Position numbers and translations under genes: made by a program. The notes beneath the pieces were generated by a model. It worked only from the letters and a program-made list of their open reading frames with translations, searched no databases and was not told the origin of the DNA. From contig NZ_BAGJ01000088.1 of assembly GCF_000308775.1 (NCBI RefSeq), positions 1-64,000 of the forward strand: a stretch of 64,000 bases of DNA, given 5' to 3'. Positions 8,326-15,509 of this stretch are shown here, piece by piece. Position 1 is the first letter of the stretch. Each line of letters starts with the position of its first letter. The DNA is from Nocardia testacea NBRC 100365. GTDB taxonomy: Bacteria > Actinomycetota > Actinomycetes > Mycobacteriales > Mycobacteriaceae.

Positions 8326-9165
8326 GTGACCGGCCCCTGTGCCGCGGTGCCCGCCCGGTCGATACCGGTCGAGCTGCGGCCGTATCTGGCCGAACTGGTC
8401 CGGCGGACGCGCGCCGTCTTCGGTGATCGGCTCGTCAGCGTGTTCGCGGTGGGATCGCTGGCGCTCGGGGATTACCGGCACGGCCGCAGCGATATCGATA
8501 TCACGGTGATCGTGGCCCCCGGCGGACCCGAGCGGTTACGCCACGAACTCGCCGCAGTGCTGACCCATCCCGCGCTCGAGTGTCCTGCCGCCGGACTCGA
8601 GCTGGTGGTCTACGACACGGAGTTCGCCGCGTCGGGGGCACCGGGACCCGGATATCTGCTGAATCTGAACACCGGCCCGCTGCTGCCCGCGGTGGCGGAT
8701 TTCGAGTCCGCGGGGGCTCCGGCGTTCTGGTACGTAATCGATCGCGCGGTCGCTCATCAGAGTGGGCTGCCGCTCTACGGGCGGCCGGTGCGTGAGGTTC
8801 TCGCGGCGCCACGTCGGCACGATCTGCTCGCCGCGGTGACGGCGTCGGTGGACGAGCACGCCTCCGGCACCGGACACCTCGCCGACAATCGGGTGCTCAA
8901 CGGCTGCCGGGCCGTGTACTTCTGTCGCACCGGCCGCTGGGTGGCCAAACGGGAGGCCGGCCGGGCGATCGCGACAGCCGGCGACGGGTTCGGTGCGCTC
9001 GTGCGTGCGGCGCTGCGCAGTTTCGAGCGGCCGCGCCGGCAGGCCGCGGAGCTGCCGGCGGGGCAGGTCGGCGCGTTCTCGGCCTGGGTGCGCCGGACCG
9101 TGGCCGCGACCGCGCGGCACGAGGCCGCCGGCGATATCGAGGAAACCGAACCGGATATGCCTTGA
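8326..9165 (+). CDS. AadA-like nucleotidyltransferase
   Basis: A 279-residue protein with an N-terminal nucleotidyltransferase fold. The signature FAVGSLALGDYRHGRSDIDITV carries the Gly-Ser and the two Asp metal ligands (SDID) near residues 43-60. The remaining two-thirds is helical and has NTGPLLP and DNRVLNGCRAVYFCRTGRW segments like the C-terminal domain of ANT(3'')-type aminoglycoside adenylyltransferases. The length is close to AadA (about 260). The start is GTG at 8326. Chromosomal relatives in actinobacteria are common, and aminoglycoside modification cannot be assumed. The stop codon lies inside the promoter region of the following arsR gene, so the two genes are head-to-tail without a gap. 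Confidence 0.75.
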   Translation: MTGPCAAVPARSIPVELRPYLAELVRRTRAVFGDRLVSVFAVGSLALGDYRHGRSDIDITVIVAPGGPERLRHELAAVLTHPALECPAAGLELVVYDTEFAASGAPGPGYLLNLNTGPLLPAVADFESAGAPAFWYVIDRAVAHQSGLPLYGRPVREVLAAPRRHDLLAAVTASVDEHASGTGHLADNRVLNGCRAVYFCRTGRWVAKREAGRAIATAGDGFGALVRAALRSFERPRRQAAELPAGQVGAFSAWVRRTVAATARHEAAGDIEETEPDMP

Positions 9166-9194
9166 CAGGAATATGCCTCTACGGAAATATAACC
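9155..9194 (+). promoter_or_regulatory. promoter/operator with three ATAT repeats at 16-bp period
   Basis: ATATGCCT occurs at 9155-9162 and again at 9171-9178, and ATATAACC follows at 9187-9194, giving an exact 16-bp period. TTGACA (9162-9167) overlaps the previous stop codon and TATAAC (9188-9193) lies just before the GTG start of arsR. The 20-nt spacer between them is longer than ideal. The repeats are a plausible autoregulatory ArsR binding region. Confidence 0.45.
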
Positions 9195-9197
9195 GCA

Positions 9198-9536
9198 GTG
9201 GTACGTGATGTCTTCGAGGTACTGGCCGACCCCACCCGGCGGCGGATTCTCGACCTGCTGCGCGACGGCGAGCACACTGTCGGCGAGTTGGTGGGTGCGC
9301 TCGGCGCCGCCCAGCCCAATGTGTCGAAACATCTGCGGATGCTCGACGCGGCCGCGCTGGTGCGCGTCCGGGTGGACGGTCCGCGCCGGCACTACGGTCT
9401 CGAGCCGGGCCGGCTGCGGGAGATCGACAGCTGGCTGGCCCCGTTCCGTGAGATCTGGGCCGACCGCCTCGACGAATTCGAGCGGTATCTGGACACGCTG
9501 CCCGATGACGAAGATCCGACGAAACCCGAGGAGTGA
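9198..9536 (+). CDS. ArsR-family transcriptional regulator
   Basis: A 112-residue winged-helix regulator. VFEVLADPTRRRILDLLRDG is the family N-terminal helix, and TVGELVGALGAAQPNVSKHL is the helix-turn-helix (about residues 26-45), followed by a basic wing (RVDGPRRHYGL). No cysteine pair for metal binding is present, so it belongs to the metal-independent group usually linked to SRPBCC genes. I chose GTG 9198; an upstream ATG would place the promoter elements inside the gene. There is no ribosome site and a TATAAC box sits 5 nt ahead, so translation may be leaderless. The downstream SRPBCC gene begins 1 nt after the stop; these pairs usually act together, the regulator repressing its own operon. 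Confidence 0.85.
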   Translation: MVRDVFEVLADPTRRRILDLLRDGEHTVGELVGALGAAQPNVSKHLRMLDAAALVRVRVDGPRRHYGLEPGRLREIDSWLAPFREIWADRLDEFERYLDTLPDDEDPTKPEE

Positions 9537-9537
9537 C

Positions 9538-10083
9538 ATGACCGACGCGACCCGGCGTCTCGGTGAAATCCTGCGCGACGGCGATCGCGTGGGCACCCGC
9601 TACGAACGCGACCTGGCGCATCCCCCGGAGAAGGTGTGGCGGGCACTCACCGAATCAGAGCATCTGCGGCACTGGTTCCCCGCGGACATCATCGGTGCGC
9701 GCCGCGCGGGTGCCGAGGTGCGGTTCCGCTTCTGGCCCGAGGCGGTCGACCGGGCGGGCGAGGAACTGATCGAATCGGGGGTCGCCCCGGACGACCCGGT
9801 CCTGCCGGGGCGGATCCTGACCTGGGAACCGCCGCGGCTGTTCGAATTCCTCTGGGATGACGAACATCTGCTGTTCGAGATCGTGCCACACGGTCCCGGG
9901 TCCCGGCTGCTGTGCACGGTCTGGTTCGGCACCCCGGGGCCGCACGGGATATCGGGGACCGCCGCCGGATACCACGTCTGCCTGGACGCGCTCGCGGACT
10001 TGCTCGATACCGGCTCGGGGGACGAGCCGGACCGTGCGCTGATCCTCGCGCTCGAGCGCCGATACGCCGAGGTCATCGGCTGA
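9538..10083 (+). CDS. SRPBCC (AHSA1-like) domain protein
   Basis: A 181-residue single-domain protein of the START/SRPBCC superfamily, AHSA1 branch. YERDLAHPPEKVWRALTESE, the LRHWFPADI motif and the PGRILTWEPPRLFEFLW strand are characteristic. It forms an operon with the ArsR gene (1-nt gap), the commonest actinobacterial context of this family. SRPBCC proteins bind hydrophobic ligands in a central cavity; the ligand here is unknown. The C-terminal helix holds ALILALERRYAEVIG. The gene ends 36 nt from the convergent oxidoreductase gene. Confidence 0.82.
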   Translation: MTDATRRLGEILRDGDRVGTRYERDLAHPPEKVWRALTESEHLRHWFPADIIGARRAGAEVRFRFWPEAVDRAGEELIESGVAPDDPVLPGRILTWEPPRLFEFLWDDEHLLFEIVPHGPGSRLLCTVWFGTPGPHGISGTAAGYHVCLDALADLLDTGSGDEPDRALILALERRYAEVIG

Positions 10084-10119
10084 ATCGGGGACGGTCGCGC
10101 GGTATCCGGCGGCGGGTCG

Positions 10120-11115
10120 TCAGATGTGCAACATGGTGCGGCCGAGGGCGGACCGGTCGTCGATGGCGACGTGGGCCGCGGCGGCGTCGGCGAGCGGGAA
10201 GGTCTGTCCGATGACCACCTCGAGTTGCCCGGTGGCCAGCAGTTCCAGTATTCGGGTGGCGTAGCGGGCCCGGCTGTCGTTGCCGGTGTTCAGGTCGTAC
10301 AGGCTCAGCACCTCGACCCCGCGCTCGCGGGCGCTCTCGGCTCCCGCGGCGGCGAATTCCCCGGCGGCCGCGCCGTACCCGATGAAGAGGCCACCGCCGG
10401 GCACGATCCCCACCGCGGCATCGCCCAGGGCGCCGCCCGCACCGTCGAACACCACATCGGGGCCGCGGCCGCCGGTCGCGGTCAGAGCCCGGTCCGCCCA
10501 GCCGGTCTCGGAGTAGTCGATCGCGCTCTCGGCGCCCAGCCGCCGGGCGAGAGCGAGCTTGGCTTCCCCGCGGGCGGCGGCGATCACCTGTGCTCCCGCC
10601 CGGTGGGCGAGCTGGGTGAGCAGGGTGCCCAGACCGCCGCCCGCGGCCGTGATCAGCACTCGCTGTCCGGGCCGGATATCGGCGCGCTCGAAGGCAGCGA
10701 GTGCGGTATGGCCGTCGTGGACCACAGCCGTCGCCTGGTCGACGCTCACGCCGTCCGGTATACGGTTCAGCTGCTCGACACCGGCGAGCGCGTATTCGGC
10801 GTAGCCGCCGATGGGCAGACCGCCACCGACGCCGCTGGCCACGGTCCGCGCGGTTACCCGGGTACCGAGCAGCCCGGGGTCGACCCCGGATCCGACGGCC
10901 GCGACGGTGCCGCCGATCGCGCCGCCGGGTACATAGGGCGGCCGCACGGCGAAGAAATCGGTGCCCCATCCCGACCGCAGCCGGGTATCGAGGAACATCA
11001 CATCCGCCGCGGCGACGCGTACCAGGACCTGGCCGGCTTCCGGCTCCGGGGCCGGGATCTCCCGCAGCTCGAGGACACCGGGCCCGCCGAATTCCTTTAC
11101 CTGTACTGCCTGCAC
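10120..11115 (-). CDS. zinc-less medium-chain dehydrogenase / quinone oxidoreductase
   Basis: A 331-residue MDR-superfamily protein. The N-terminal catalytic fold starts MQAVQVKEFGGPGVLELREIP. The NADPH-binding Rossmann motif is VLITAAGGGLGTLLTQLA (near residue 145), and GRGPDVVFDGAGG follows. Catalytic zinc ligands and the four-Cys structural loop are absent, which places it with quinone oxidoreductase-like members. The start is GTG 11115, with a GAGGAG site 7 nt upstream; a TTG further upstream would put that site inside the gene. The promoter has a MerR-type layout. It probably reduces quinones or enones with NADPH as a detoxification step. Confidence 0.83.
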   Translation of the reverse strand: MQAVQVKEFGGPGVLELREIPAPEPEAGQVLVRVAAADVMFLDTRLRSGWGTDFFAVRPPYVPGGAIGGTVAAVGSGVDPGLLGTRVTARTVASGVGGGLPIGGYAEYALAGVEQLNRIPDGVSVDQATAVVHDGHTALAAFERADIRPGQRVLITAAGGGLGTLLTQLAHRAGAQVIAAARGEAKLALARRLGAESAIDYSETGWADRALTATGGRGPDVVFDGAGGALGDAAVGIVPGGGLFIGYGAAAGEFAAAGAESARERGVEVLSLYDLNTGNDSRARYATRILELLATGQLEVVIGQTFPLADAAAAHVAIDDRSALGRTMLHI

Positions 11116-11154
11116 GATGTCACTCCTCGGGTTCGACAACCGGTGAACGCGACC

Positions 11155-11185
11155 AGTCTGAAACCTTTACATAGGTTCAGGTCAA
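11155..11185 (-). promoter_or_regulatory. MerR-type promoter (19-bp spacer) with internal dyad
   Basis: On the minus strand TTGACC (11185-11180) and CAGACT (11160-11155) are separated by exactly 19 nt. The spacer contains the inverted repeat AACCT-N6-AGGTT (11162-11177). Overlong spacers with a central dyad are the hallmark of promoters twisted open by MerR-family activators. The target is the quinone oxidoreductase gene, whose GTG lies 40 nt downstream. Confidence 0.55.
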
Positions 11186-11285
11186 GGTGGAGCGGTGGAG
11201 CCGGATGCGCGCCGCGCACGACGAACCCGCGACATCCGCGTCCGGTTGCCCGGCCCCGCGCCCGTGACCGGGCAGGATCGGGGGC

Positions 11286-12332
11286 ATGCGAGTACTGCTG
11301 ACCGGCGCGGCCGGATTCATCGGTTCCCATATCCAGGCCGCGCTGCGGACGGCCGGCCACGACGTCGTGGCGGTCGACCTCATGCTGCCCGCCGCGCACG
11401 GGCCCGGGGCGCGGCCGCCCGCGGGCGTGCGGCAGGTGGATATCCGCGATGCCGCCGCGCTCGACGGGCTGGTGCGGGGCATCGACGTGGTCTGCCATCA
11501 GGCCGCCGTGGTGGGCGCCGGTGTCGACGTCCAGGACGCCCCCGCCTATGCCGGGCACAACGACTACGGCACCGCGGTACTGCTGGCCGCGATGGACCGG
11601 GCCGGGTGCGAGCGGCTCGTCCTGGCTTCCTCGATGGTGGTATACGGCGAGGGGCTCTACCGGGGGCCGGACGGCATCGTCGAAGTGGCGGCCCGCCGGC
11701 GGGAAGACCTCGCGGCCGGCCGGTTCGAACACCGGCCCCACGGCGTACCGCTCGGCTGGGCCCCGGTTCCCGAGGACACGCCGGCGCGGCCCCGGAGCCT
11801 GTACGCGGCGAGCAAGGTGGCGCAGGAGCACTACGCGACCGCGTGGGCCACGGCCACCGGTGGCGCGGTCACCGCATTGCGCTACCACAATGCGTACGGA
11901 CCCGGAATGCCCAGGGATACCCCGTATTCCGGTGTCGCGGCGATCTTCCGCTCGGCCCTGGCGGCGGGCCGGGCGCCACAGGTGTACGAGGACGGCGGGC
12001 AGACGCGGGATTTCGTGCACGTCACCGATATCGCCGCCGCGAACGTGGCCGCCGTGGAGACGGCGCTGCCCGGGTTCGAGCCGTTGAACATCTGCTCGGG
12101 GCATCCGATCACCATCGGTGAGGTCGCGCGGACCCTGGCCGCCGCCCACGGCGGTCCGGAACCGGTGGTCACCGGTGCGGTGCGGCCGGGAGATGTGCGC
12201 CATATCGTCGCCGATCCGGCACGCGCCCGCCGATTGCTCGGGTTCACCGCGGAAGTCGACCCGGCCGCCGGCCTGGAAGAGTTCGCCTCCGCCCCACTAC
12301 GTCCGGTCGCGGCCGGCGCCACGATCGGCTGA
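11286..12332 (+). CDS. NAD-dependent epimerase/dehydratase (extended SDR)
   Basis: A 348-residue extended short-chain dehydrogenase. The cofactor motif GAAGFIGSH is at residues 8-16. The active-site Ser lies in LASSMVVYGEG and the catalytic pair is YAASK. TRDFVHVTDIAAAN is the nucleotide-sugar epimerase signature. It is most like UDP-glucose or dTDP-rhamnose 4-epimerases and probably makes a nucleotide sugar for envelope polysaccharide. No glycosyltransferase is adjacent, so the substrate remains open. ATG 11286 follows the divergent MerR-type promoter region. A weak hairpin (12328-12344) spans the stop codon. Cytoplasmic. Confidence 0.85.
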   Translation: MRVLLTGAAGFIGSHIQAALRTAGHDVVAVDLMLPAAHGPGARPPAGVRQVDIRDAAALDGLVRGIDVVCHQAAVVGAGVDVQDAPAYAGHNDYGTAVLLAAMDRAGCERLVLASSMVVYGEGLYRGPDGIVEVAARRREDLAAGRFEHRPHGVPLGWAPVPEDTPARPRSLYAASKVAQEHYATAWATATGGAVTALRYHNAYGPGMPRDTPYSGVAAIFRSALAAGRAPQVYEDGGQTRDFVHVTDIAAANVAAVETALPGFEPLNICSGHPITIGEVARTLAAAHGGPEPVVTGAVRPGDVRHIVADPARARRLLGFTAEVDPAAGLEEFASAPLRPVAAGATIG

Positions 12333-12412
12333 GAATCTCGGCCCACGCGCGAGCGCGACCGCCATTTTTCGGCCGGCGGGTCTTTCGCTGCCGATCAGGC
12401 CGGTATCTGTCC

Positions 12413-12418
12413 TATATT
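12413..12418 (+). promoter_or_regulatory. -10-like TATATT before the Ddn-like gene
   Basis: TATATT lies 17 nt before the ATG at 12436 in otherwise GC-rich sequence. A start site about 7 nt downstream would leave a leader of only around 10 nt with no ribosome site, so near-leaderless translation is likely. Confidence 0.35.
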
Positions 12419-12435
12419 CGCGACACACTCGCATC

Positions 12436-12939
12436 ATGAGTGAAACCGAATCGGCTCCGGCCCAGTCCGAGATCACCGACTACAACGATCCCAACGCGCC
12501 GTGGAACCAGGAGTGGGACCAGGAAGGCGGCATCGCCGACTGGAACGATGAGGTGATCAAGGAGTTCCGGGAGAACGCGGGCAAGGTGGGCGGCGCCTAC
12601 GCGGGCGGAGACCTCATCCTGCTCACCACCACCGGAGCCAGGAGCGGCAAGCGACACACGACCCCGCTGGGACCCCTGTACCGGGACGACACCATGTACG
12701 TGAGTTCGTTCATCGAGGACAAGTACCCGGCCTGGTGGTACAACATCAAGGCGAATCCGCAGGTCACCATCGAGCTCCGGGACAAAACCCATCAGGCGAC
12801 CGGTAAGGTCCTCGAAGCCGAGGAGTACGACGAGTTCGCGGCCTGGGTGCTGGCCAACAACCCGCTGCTGGCGGATTTCCAGTCCAAGGTCGACCGGCCG
12901 ATCCCGCTGGTCGTGCTGACCCTCGACGGCGAGGGCTGA
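12436..12939 (+). CDS. Ddn-like deazaflavin (F420)-dependent nitroreductase family protein
   Basis: A 167-residue protein of the Ddn family (former DUF385). The core GGDLILLTTTGARSGKRHTTPLGPLY is the classic GARSGxxRxxPL F420-binding motif, followed by SSFIEDKYPAWWYNIKANPQVTIEL, where W-x-x-N-L/I is also conserved. Family members bind F420 or F420H2 and reduce quinones or nitro compounds near the membrane; Mycobacterium tuberculosis Ddn activates pretomanid. The N-terminal 35 residues are acidic and poorly structured. The gene stands alone with its own AT-rich promoter. The physiological substrate is unknown. Confidence 0.85.
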   Translation: MSETESAPAQSEITDYNDPNAPWNQEWDQEGGIADWNDEVIKEFRENAGKVGGAYAGGDLILLTTTGARSGKRHTTPLGPLYRDDTMYVSSFIEDKYPAWWYNIKANPQVTIELRDKTHQATGKVLEAEEYDEFAAWVLANNPLLADFQSKVDRPIPLVVLTLDGEG

Positions 12940-13016
12940 GCGATCCGGGAACATCCGGCGGCGGCGCGTCGAAAGGTGCGACCGGGCTGTGCGGCACAGC
13001 CGGAACGCCGCCGGAG

Positions 13017-13157
13017 GTGCCCGTAACCCGCTACCTCGACCGGGGACTCGACGATACCGCCGCCGCCGATCCGGCGACCGTGTGCCGGATCCGCGGCGAC
13101 ATCGAACACCGGATCCGTGGCCCGCTCACCGAGCTCGGCCTCGATCTGCATCCATAA
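13017..13157 (+). pseudogene. remnant of a low-molecular-weight arsenate reductase C-terminus
   Basis: The frame ending in TAA at 13155-13157 reads VPVTRYLDRGLDDTAAADP, then VCRIRGDIEHRIRGPLTELG. This is the spacing of the C-terminal P(G)KRYLDWxLDDPAG...VRxIRDDIExRVxxLLxEL segment of ArsC-type arsenate-mycothiol transferases. The N-terminal phosphatase loop (CxxNxxRS) is not found upstream, and the residues before the fragment show no homology. I read it as a truncated relic. It lies next to a MerR/quinone reductase pair and near a chromate locus, so the area may once have held a fuller metal-resistance island. The family match is by eye. Confidence 0.4.
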
Positions 13158-13285
13158 CCGTCGAAGGCGGCGGCCGGTTCCGCCGTGCGCAATGTCGCCG
13201 ACCGGGCACCGCTTCGGGTCGCTACCGCAGGGCCGGAGTCCGGTCGGATCGGTCGCGGCGTGGTGCCGGCCGTGGCTGTCCCGCA

Positions 13286-13657
13286 TCAATTCGAGGCGGG
13301 ACCGGCCTCGATGCTTGCGCGGAGTGCGAGGATTTCGGCTTCCTGGGCCCGGAGGCGGGCCATTCCAGCGTTCAATCGGCTTGCCCGCTCGTCGAGTTGC
13401 GTCAACGCGGCTTTCCGGTCGGCATCGGAGGCGCCGGCGGGATCGATGCAGGCGACCTGCAGTATCGCGGAGGCCTCCGACAGCGACAGGCCGGATGCGA
13501 GCAAGCAGCGTATGTGGTCCACGATCTGAACATCGCCGGGGTGGTAGTGCCGGTACCCGTTGGAGTCGCGTTCGGGCGAGAGAATCCCGGCATCCTCGTA
13601 GTGCCGGAGCATTCGGGGGCTCGCCCCGGTGGCCTGGCTCAATTCGCGTATCCGCAT
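13286..13657 (-). CDS. MerR-family transcriptional regulator
   Basis: A 123-residue MerR regulator. MRIRELSQATGASPRMLRHYEDAGIL is the winged-helix DNA-binding domain, followed by SNGYRHYHPGDVQIVDHIRCLL and a C-terminal coiled coil (RASRLNAGMARLRAQEAEILAL). One cysteine (VACIDP) sits between these parts, but there is no obvious metal-site pair. It is divergent from the flavodoxin-fold oxidoreductase at 13712, with a 19-bp-spacer promoter and a TGAC-N6-GTCA dyad between them, so it most likely controls that gene in response to a redox-active or electrophilic compound. Confidence 0.88.
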   Translation of the reverse strand: MRIRELSQATGASPRMLRHYEDAGILSPERDSNGYRHYHPGDVQIVDHIRCLLASGLSLSEASAILQVACIDPAGASDADRKAALTQLDERASRLNAGMARLRAQEAEILALRASIEAGPASN

Positions 13658-13672
13658 CCGGCTGCCCGCTCC

Positions 13673-13703
13673 TTGACATTGACGTTAGTGTCATACTTTA
13701 GTT
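13673..13703 (+). promoter_or_regulatory. MerR-type operator/promoter between merR and oxidoreductase
   Basis: TTGACA (13673-13678) is followed after 19 nt by TTAGTT (13698-13703). The dyad TGAC-N6-GTCA (13680-13693) is centred within 1-2 bp of the spacer midpoint. The layout fits activation by the divergent MerR protein; the -10 assignment is tentative. Confidence 0.5.
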
Positions 13704-13711
13704 TGGCCGGC

Positions 13712-14341
13712 ATGATGAACGAAAACAGTCGGCCGAAGGTGATGCTCGTGGTCGGGCATCCGGACCACGACTCGGCTACCTGGGCCATTGCCCGGGCCAT
13801 CGAGCAGGGCCTCGAGTCCGAGGGAGATATCACCGTCATAACCCACGACTTGGTGGCATCCGGCTTCGATCCGGTCTACCGAGAGGCGGATCTGGCGCAC
13901 CACCGGGGGCTTTCGGAACTTCCGGCCGACGTCGGGCGTGAGCAGGAACTGCTCGAATCGGCCGATGTGACCGTCGTCCTCTTTCCGGTCTACTGGTGGT
14001 CCATGCCGGCACTCGTCAAAGGCTGGTTCGACCGGGTATTCGGGGCATACGACGATATTTCGCACGGTGAACCGAGCGTGGTGAAGCAACTACATCTCGT
14101 CGCAGGTGCCGGTCTCGGTGAAGGTACGTTCGCCCGGCACGGATACAAGACGGCGTTGACGACTCAGACGATGCACGGCATCGCCGACTACTCCCGGATC
14201 GGCGACTCGTCCCTCGAGTTTCTCTACGACACCGAGTCCAAGGACCCGGCAGTCCACCGGCAGCTGATCGCTCGGGCATACGAAATCGGCGTCGCGATGG
14301 CGCGGCGTGCGCACAGTGCCCGTGACTCGGTTGCGGTCTGA
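13712..14341 (+). CDS. NAD(P)H oxidoreductase, flavodoxin-like (NQO/YwrO/MdaB type)
   Basis: A 209-residue flavodoxin-fold oxidoreductase. VMLVVGHPDHDSATWAIARA is the N-terminal FMN/FAD phosphate loop, and VVLFPVYWWSMPALVKGWFDRVFG is the highly conserved Q-W-W/P-ALLKGWxDRV motif of NQO1/MdaB-type quinone reductases. It probably performs two-electron reduction of quinones, preventing redox cycling. Two ATGs lie in tandem (13712 and 13715); no clear ribosome site separates them. Divergent merR and a MerR-type promoter suggest induction by quinones or electrophiles. Cytoplasmic; about the usual length for the family. Confidence 0.85.
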   Translation: MMNENSRPKVMLVVGHPDHDSATWAIARAIEQGLESEGDITVITHDLVASGFDPVYREADLAHHRGLSELPADVGREQELLESADVTVVLFPVYWWSMPALVKGWFDRVFGAYDDISHGEPSVVKQLHLVAGAGLGEGTFARHGYKTALTTQTMHGIADYSRIGDSSLEFLYDTESKDPAVHRQLIARAYEIGVAMARRAHSARDSVAV

Positions 14342-14419
14342 GTGATCGGACGTCACACCCCGGGACCGGTGACCGGGCACGGGGCCGGTGGGCTGTCGAG
14401 AAGCACGCCGACGTCCAGA

Positions 14420-15036
14420 TCATACGGTGACCGAAAGGTTCAGATGGGCCAGGCGGCGCACGATCAGGCTCGGCACGTAGGTCGGTTCGGGGCCGCGAAG
14501 TGTCACGTTGCCGGTGGCGTCGAGCAGGGCGTGCACGGCCTGGGCGGTTTCCTTGCGGGCGAGGTGGGCGCCGAGGCAGAAGTGGATCCCACGACCGAAG
14601 CTGTGGTGCAGTTTCGGCCGGTCGCGGTCGCGGTCGACATGGTCGGGGTGGTCGAAGATCCGCGGGTCGCGGTTGGACGCCCCCCACATGAGCATCAGCC
14701 GTGCACCGGCTTCGAGTTCGATTCCGGCCAGCCGGATGTGGTGGTGACGCGGAAGTGGCCGCGGAACGGGCTCTCGATCCGCACGGCCTCCTCCACCAGC
14801 GCATCGACGCGCCCGCGGTCTGCGCGCACACGATCCTGCAGCGCGCGGTCCTCGGCCGGCAACCGGACCGCGGTGCCCAGCAGACTCGTGGTCGATTCCG
14901 CGCCCGCGGTCACCAACTGCACCAGCAGGATCGCGGCCTGGTCGCGGGTCATCGCTTGCGCGGCAACGGCCGCGGCCAGGTTGCCCAGTACCCCGGCTTC
15001 TTCGCCCGGCCGGGTGTTATCTCTGGTGAAGTGGTC
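14420..15036 (-). pseudogene. cytochrome P450 remnant (5'-truncated, frameshifted)
   Basis: Two frames on the minus strand together encode the C-terminal half of a P450. The first piece has a helix-I motif LVTAGAESTTSLLG, then VDALVEEAVRIESPFRGHFRV, ending at about 14740. A one-base shift leads into the second piece: LAGIELEAGARLMLMWGAS, NRDP, and the haem loop HSFGRGIHFCLGAHLAR with its Cys ligand. The frameshift lies within about 10 nt around 14738 (ACCACCACATCC). Nothing homologous to the N-terminal half occurs upstream of 15036, where the sequence passes into a neighbouring terminator. The intact haem loop suggests recent inactivation. A non-functional remnant is the simplest reading. Confidence 0.75.
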
Positions 15037-15057
15037 GCGCCGGCCACCCGGGGCCGG

Positions 15058-15075
15058 GAGCCTCCACGGAGGCTC
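15058..15075 (-). terminator. hairpin terminator of the small secreted-protein gene
   Basis: GAGCCTC and GAGGCTC form a perfect 7-bp stem with a CACG loop (8 bp if the CG closing pair forms). It begins 17 nt past the stop codon of the 75-aa secreted protein gene. No T-tract is present. Confidence 0.5.
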
Positions 15076-15091
15076 GTACGGGATGGTGCTG

Positions 15092-15319
15092 TTACAGGGG
15101 GCCGCCGGGGTCGGTGGAGGACCCGGTCTGCAGCAGCTGCAGCACCTGCGCCAGCTGGTCTGCGGATCCGGTCGCACCTCCGGTCCCCGGGTTGGTATCG
15201 GTAACCGGTGCCGCCGGGGTCAACTGCACCGGCGCCGCGGAGGCGGTCCCGGCTGCTCCACCCATGCCGGCCGCAGCGATGGAAACGGCGGCGACGACGG
15301 TGTTGAATCTGGATCTCAC
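15092..15319 (-). CDS. small secreted protein, function unknown
   Basis: A 75-residue protein with an N-terminal signal peptide: RSRF, a hydrophobic core NTVVAAVSIAAAGMGGAAG, and a likely cleavage after TASA-A. The mature part is about 45 residues, rich in Pro, Thr, Gln and Gly (ADQLAQVLQLLQTG), with no cysteine. I chose GTG 15319 because AGGA lies 5 nt upstream and the signal peptide begins directly there. I recognise no family; similar short exported peptides are common in Nocardia. It is followed by a hairpin, so it is probably monocistronic. Confidence 0.6.
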   Translation of the reverse strand: MRSRFNTVVAAVSIAAAGMGGAAGTASAAPVQLTPAAPVTDTNPGTGGATGSADQLAQVLQLLQTGSSTDPGGPL

Positions 15320-15509
15320 AGTGTTCCTATCATCGGTGTCCCACACCGGGACAGCTAGTTGCGCCCACGCCTGTTCGGCGGGCGCTTATGCGTTACAGCG
15401 TGTTTCAGATTATGTCGATCGCCGCGTTATCGATTGCCCCCAATTCCTGGGTCGCATCGGTTTGTGTGTGAACCGCCTTTGGGAACATTGTGCGAGCGGA
15501 CGGCGGCGC

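Noticed and set aside
8326..9165. Acquired aminoglycoside-resistance cassette
   Set aside because: The AadA-like fold is clear, but no integron, transposon or atypical composition surrounds it; it looks like an ordinary chromosomal gene.
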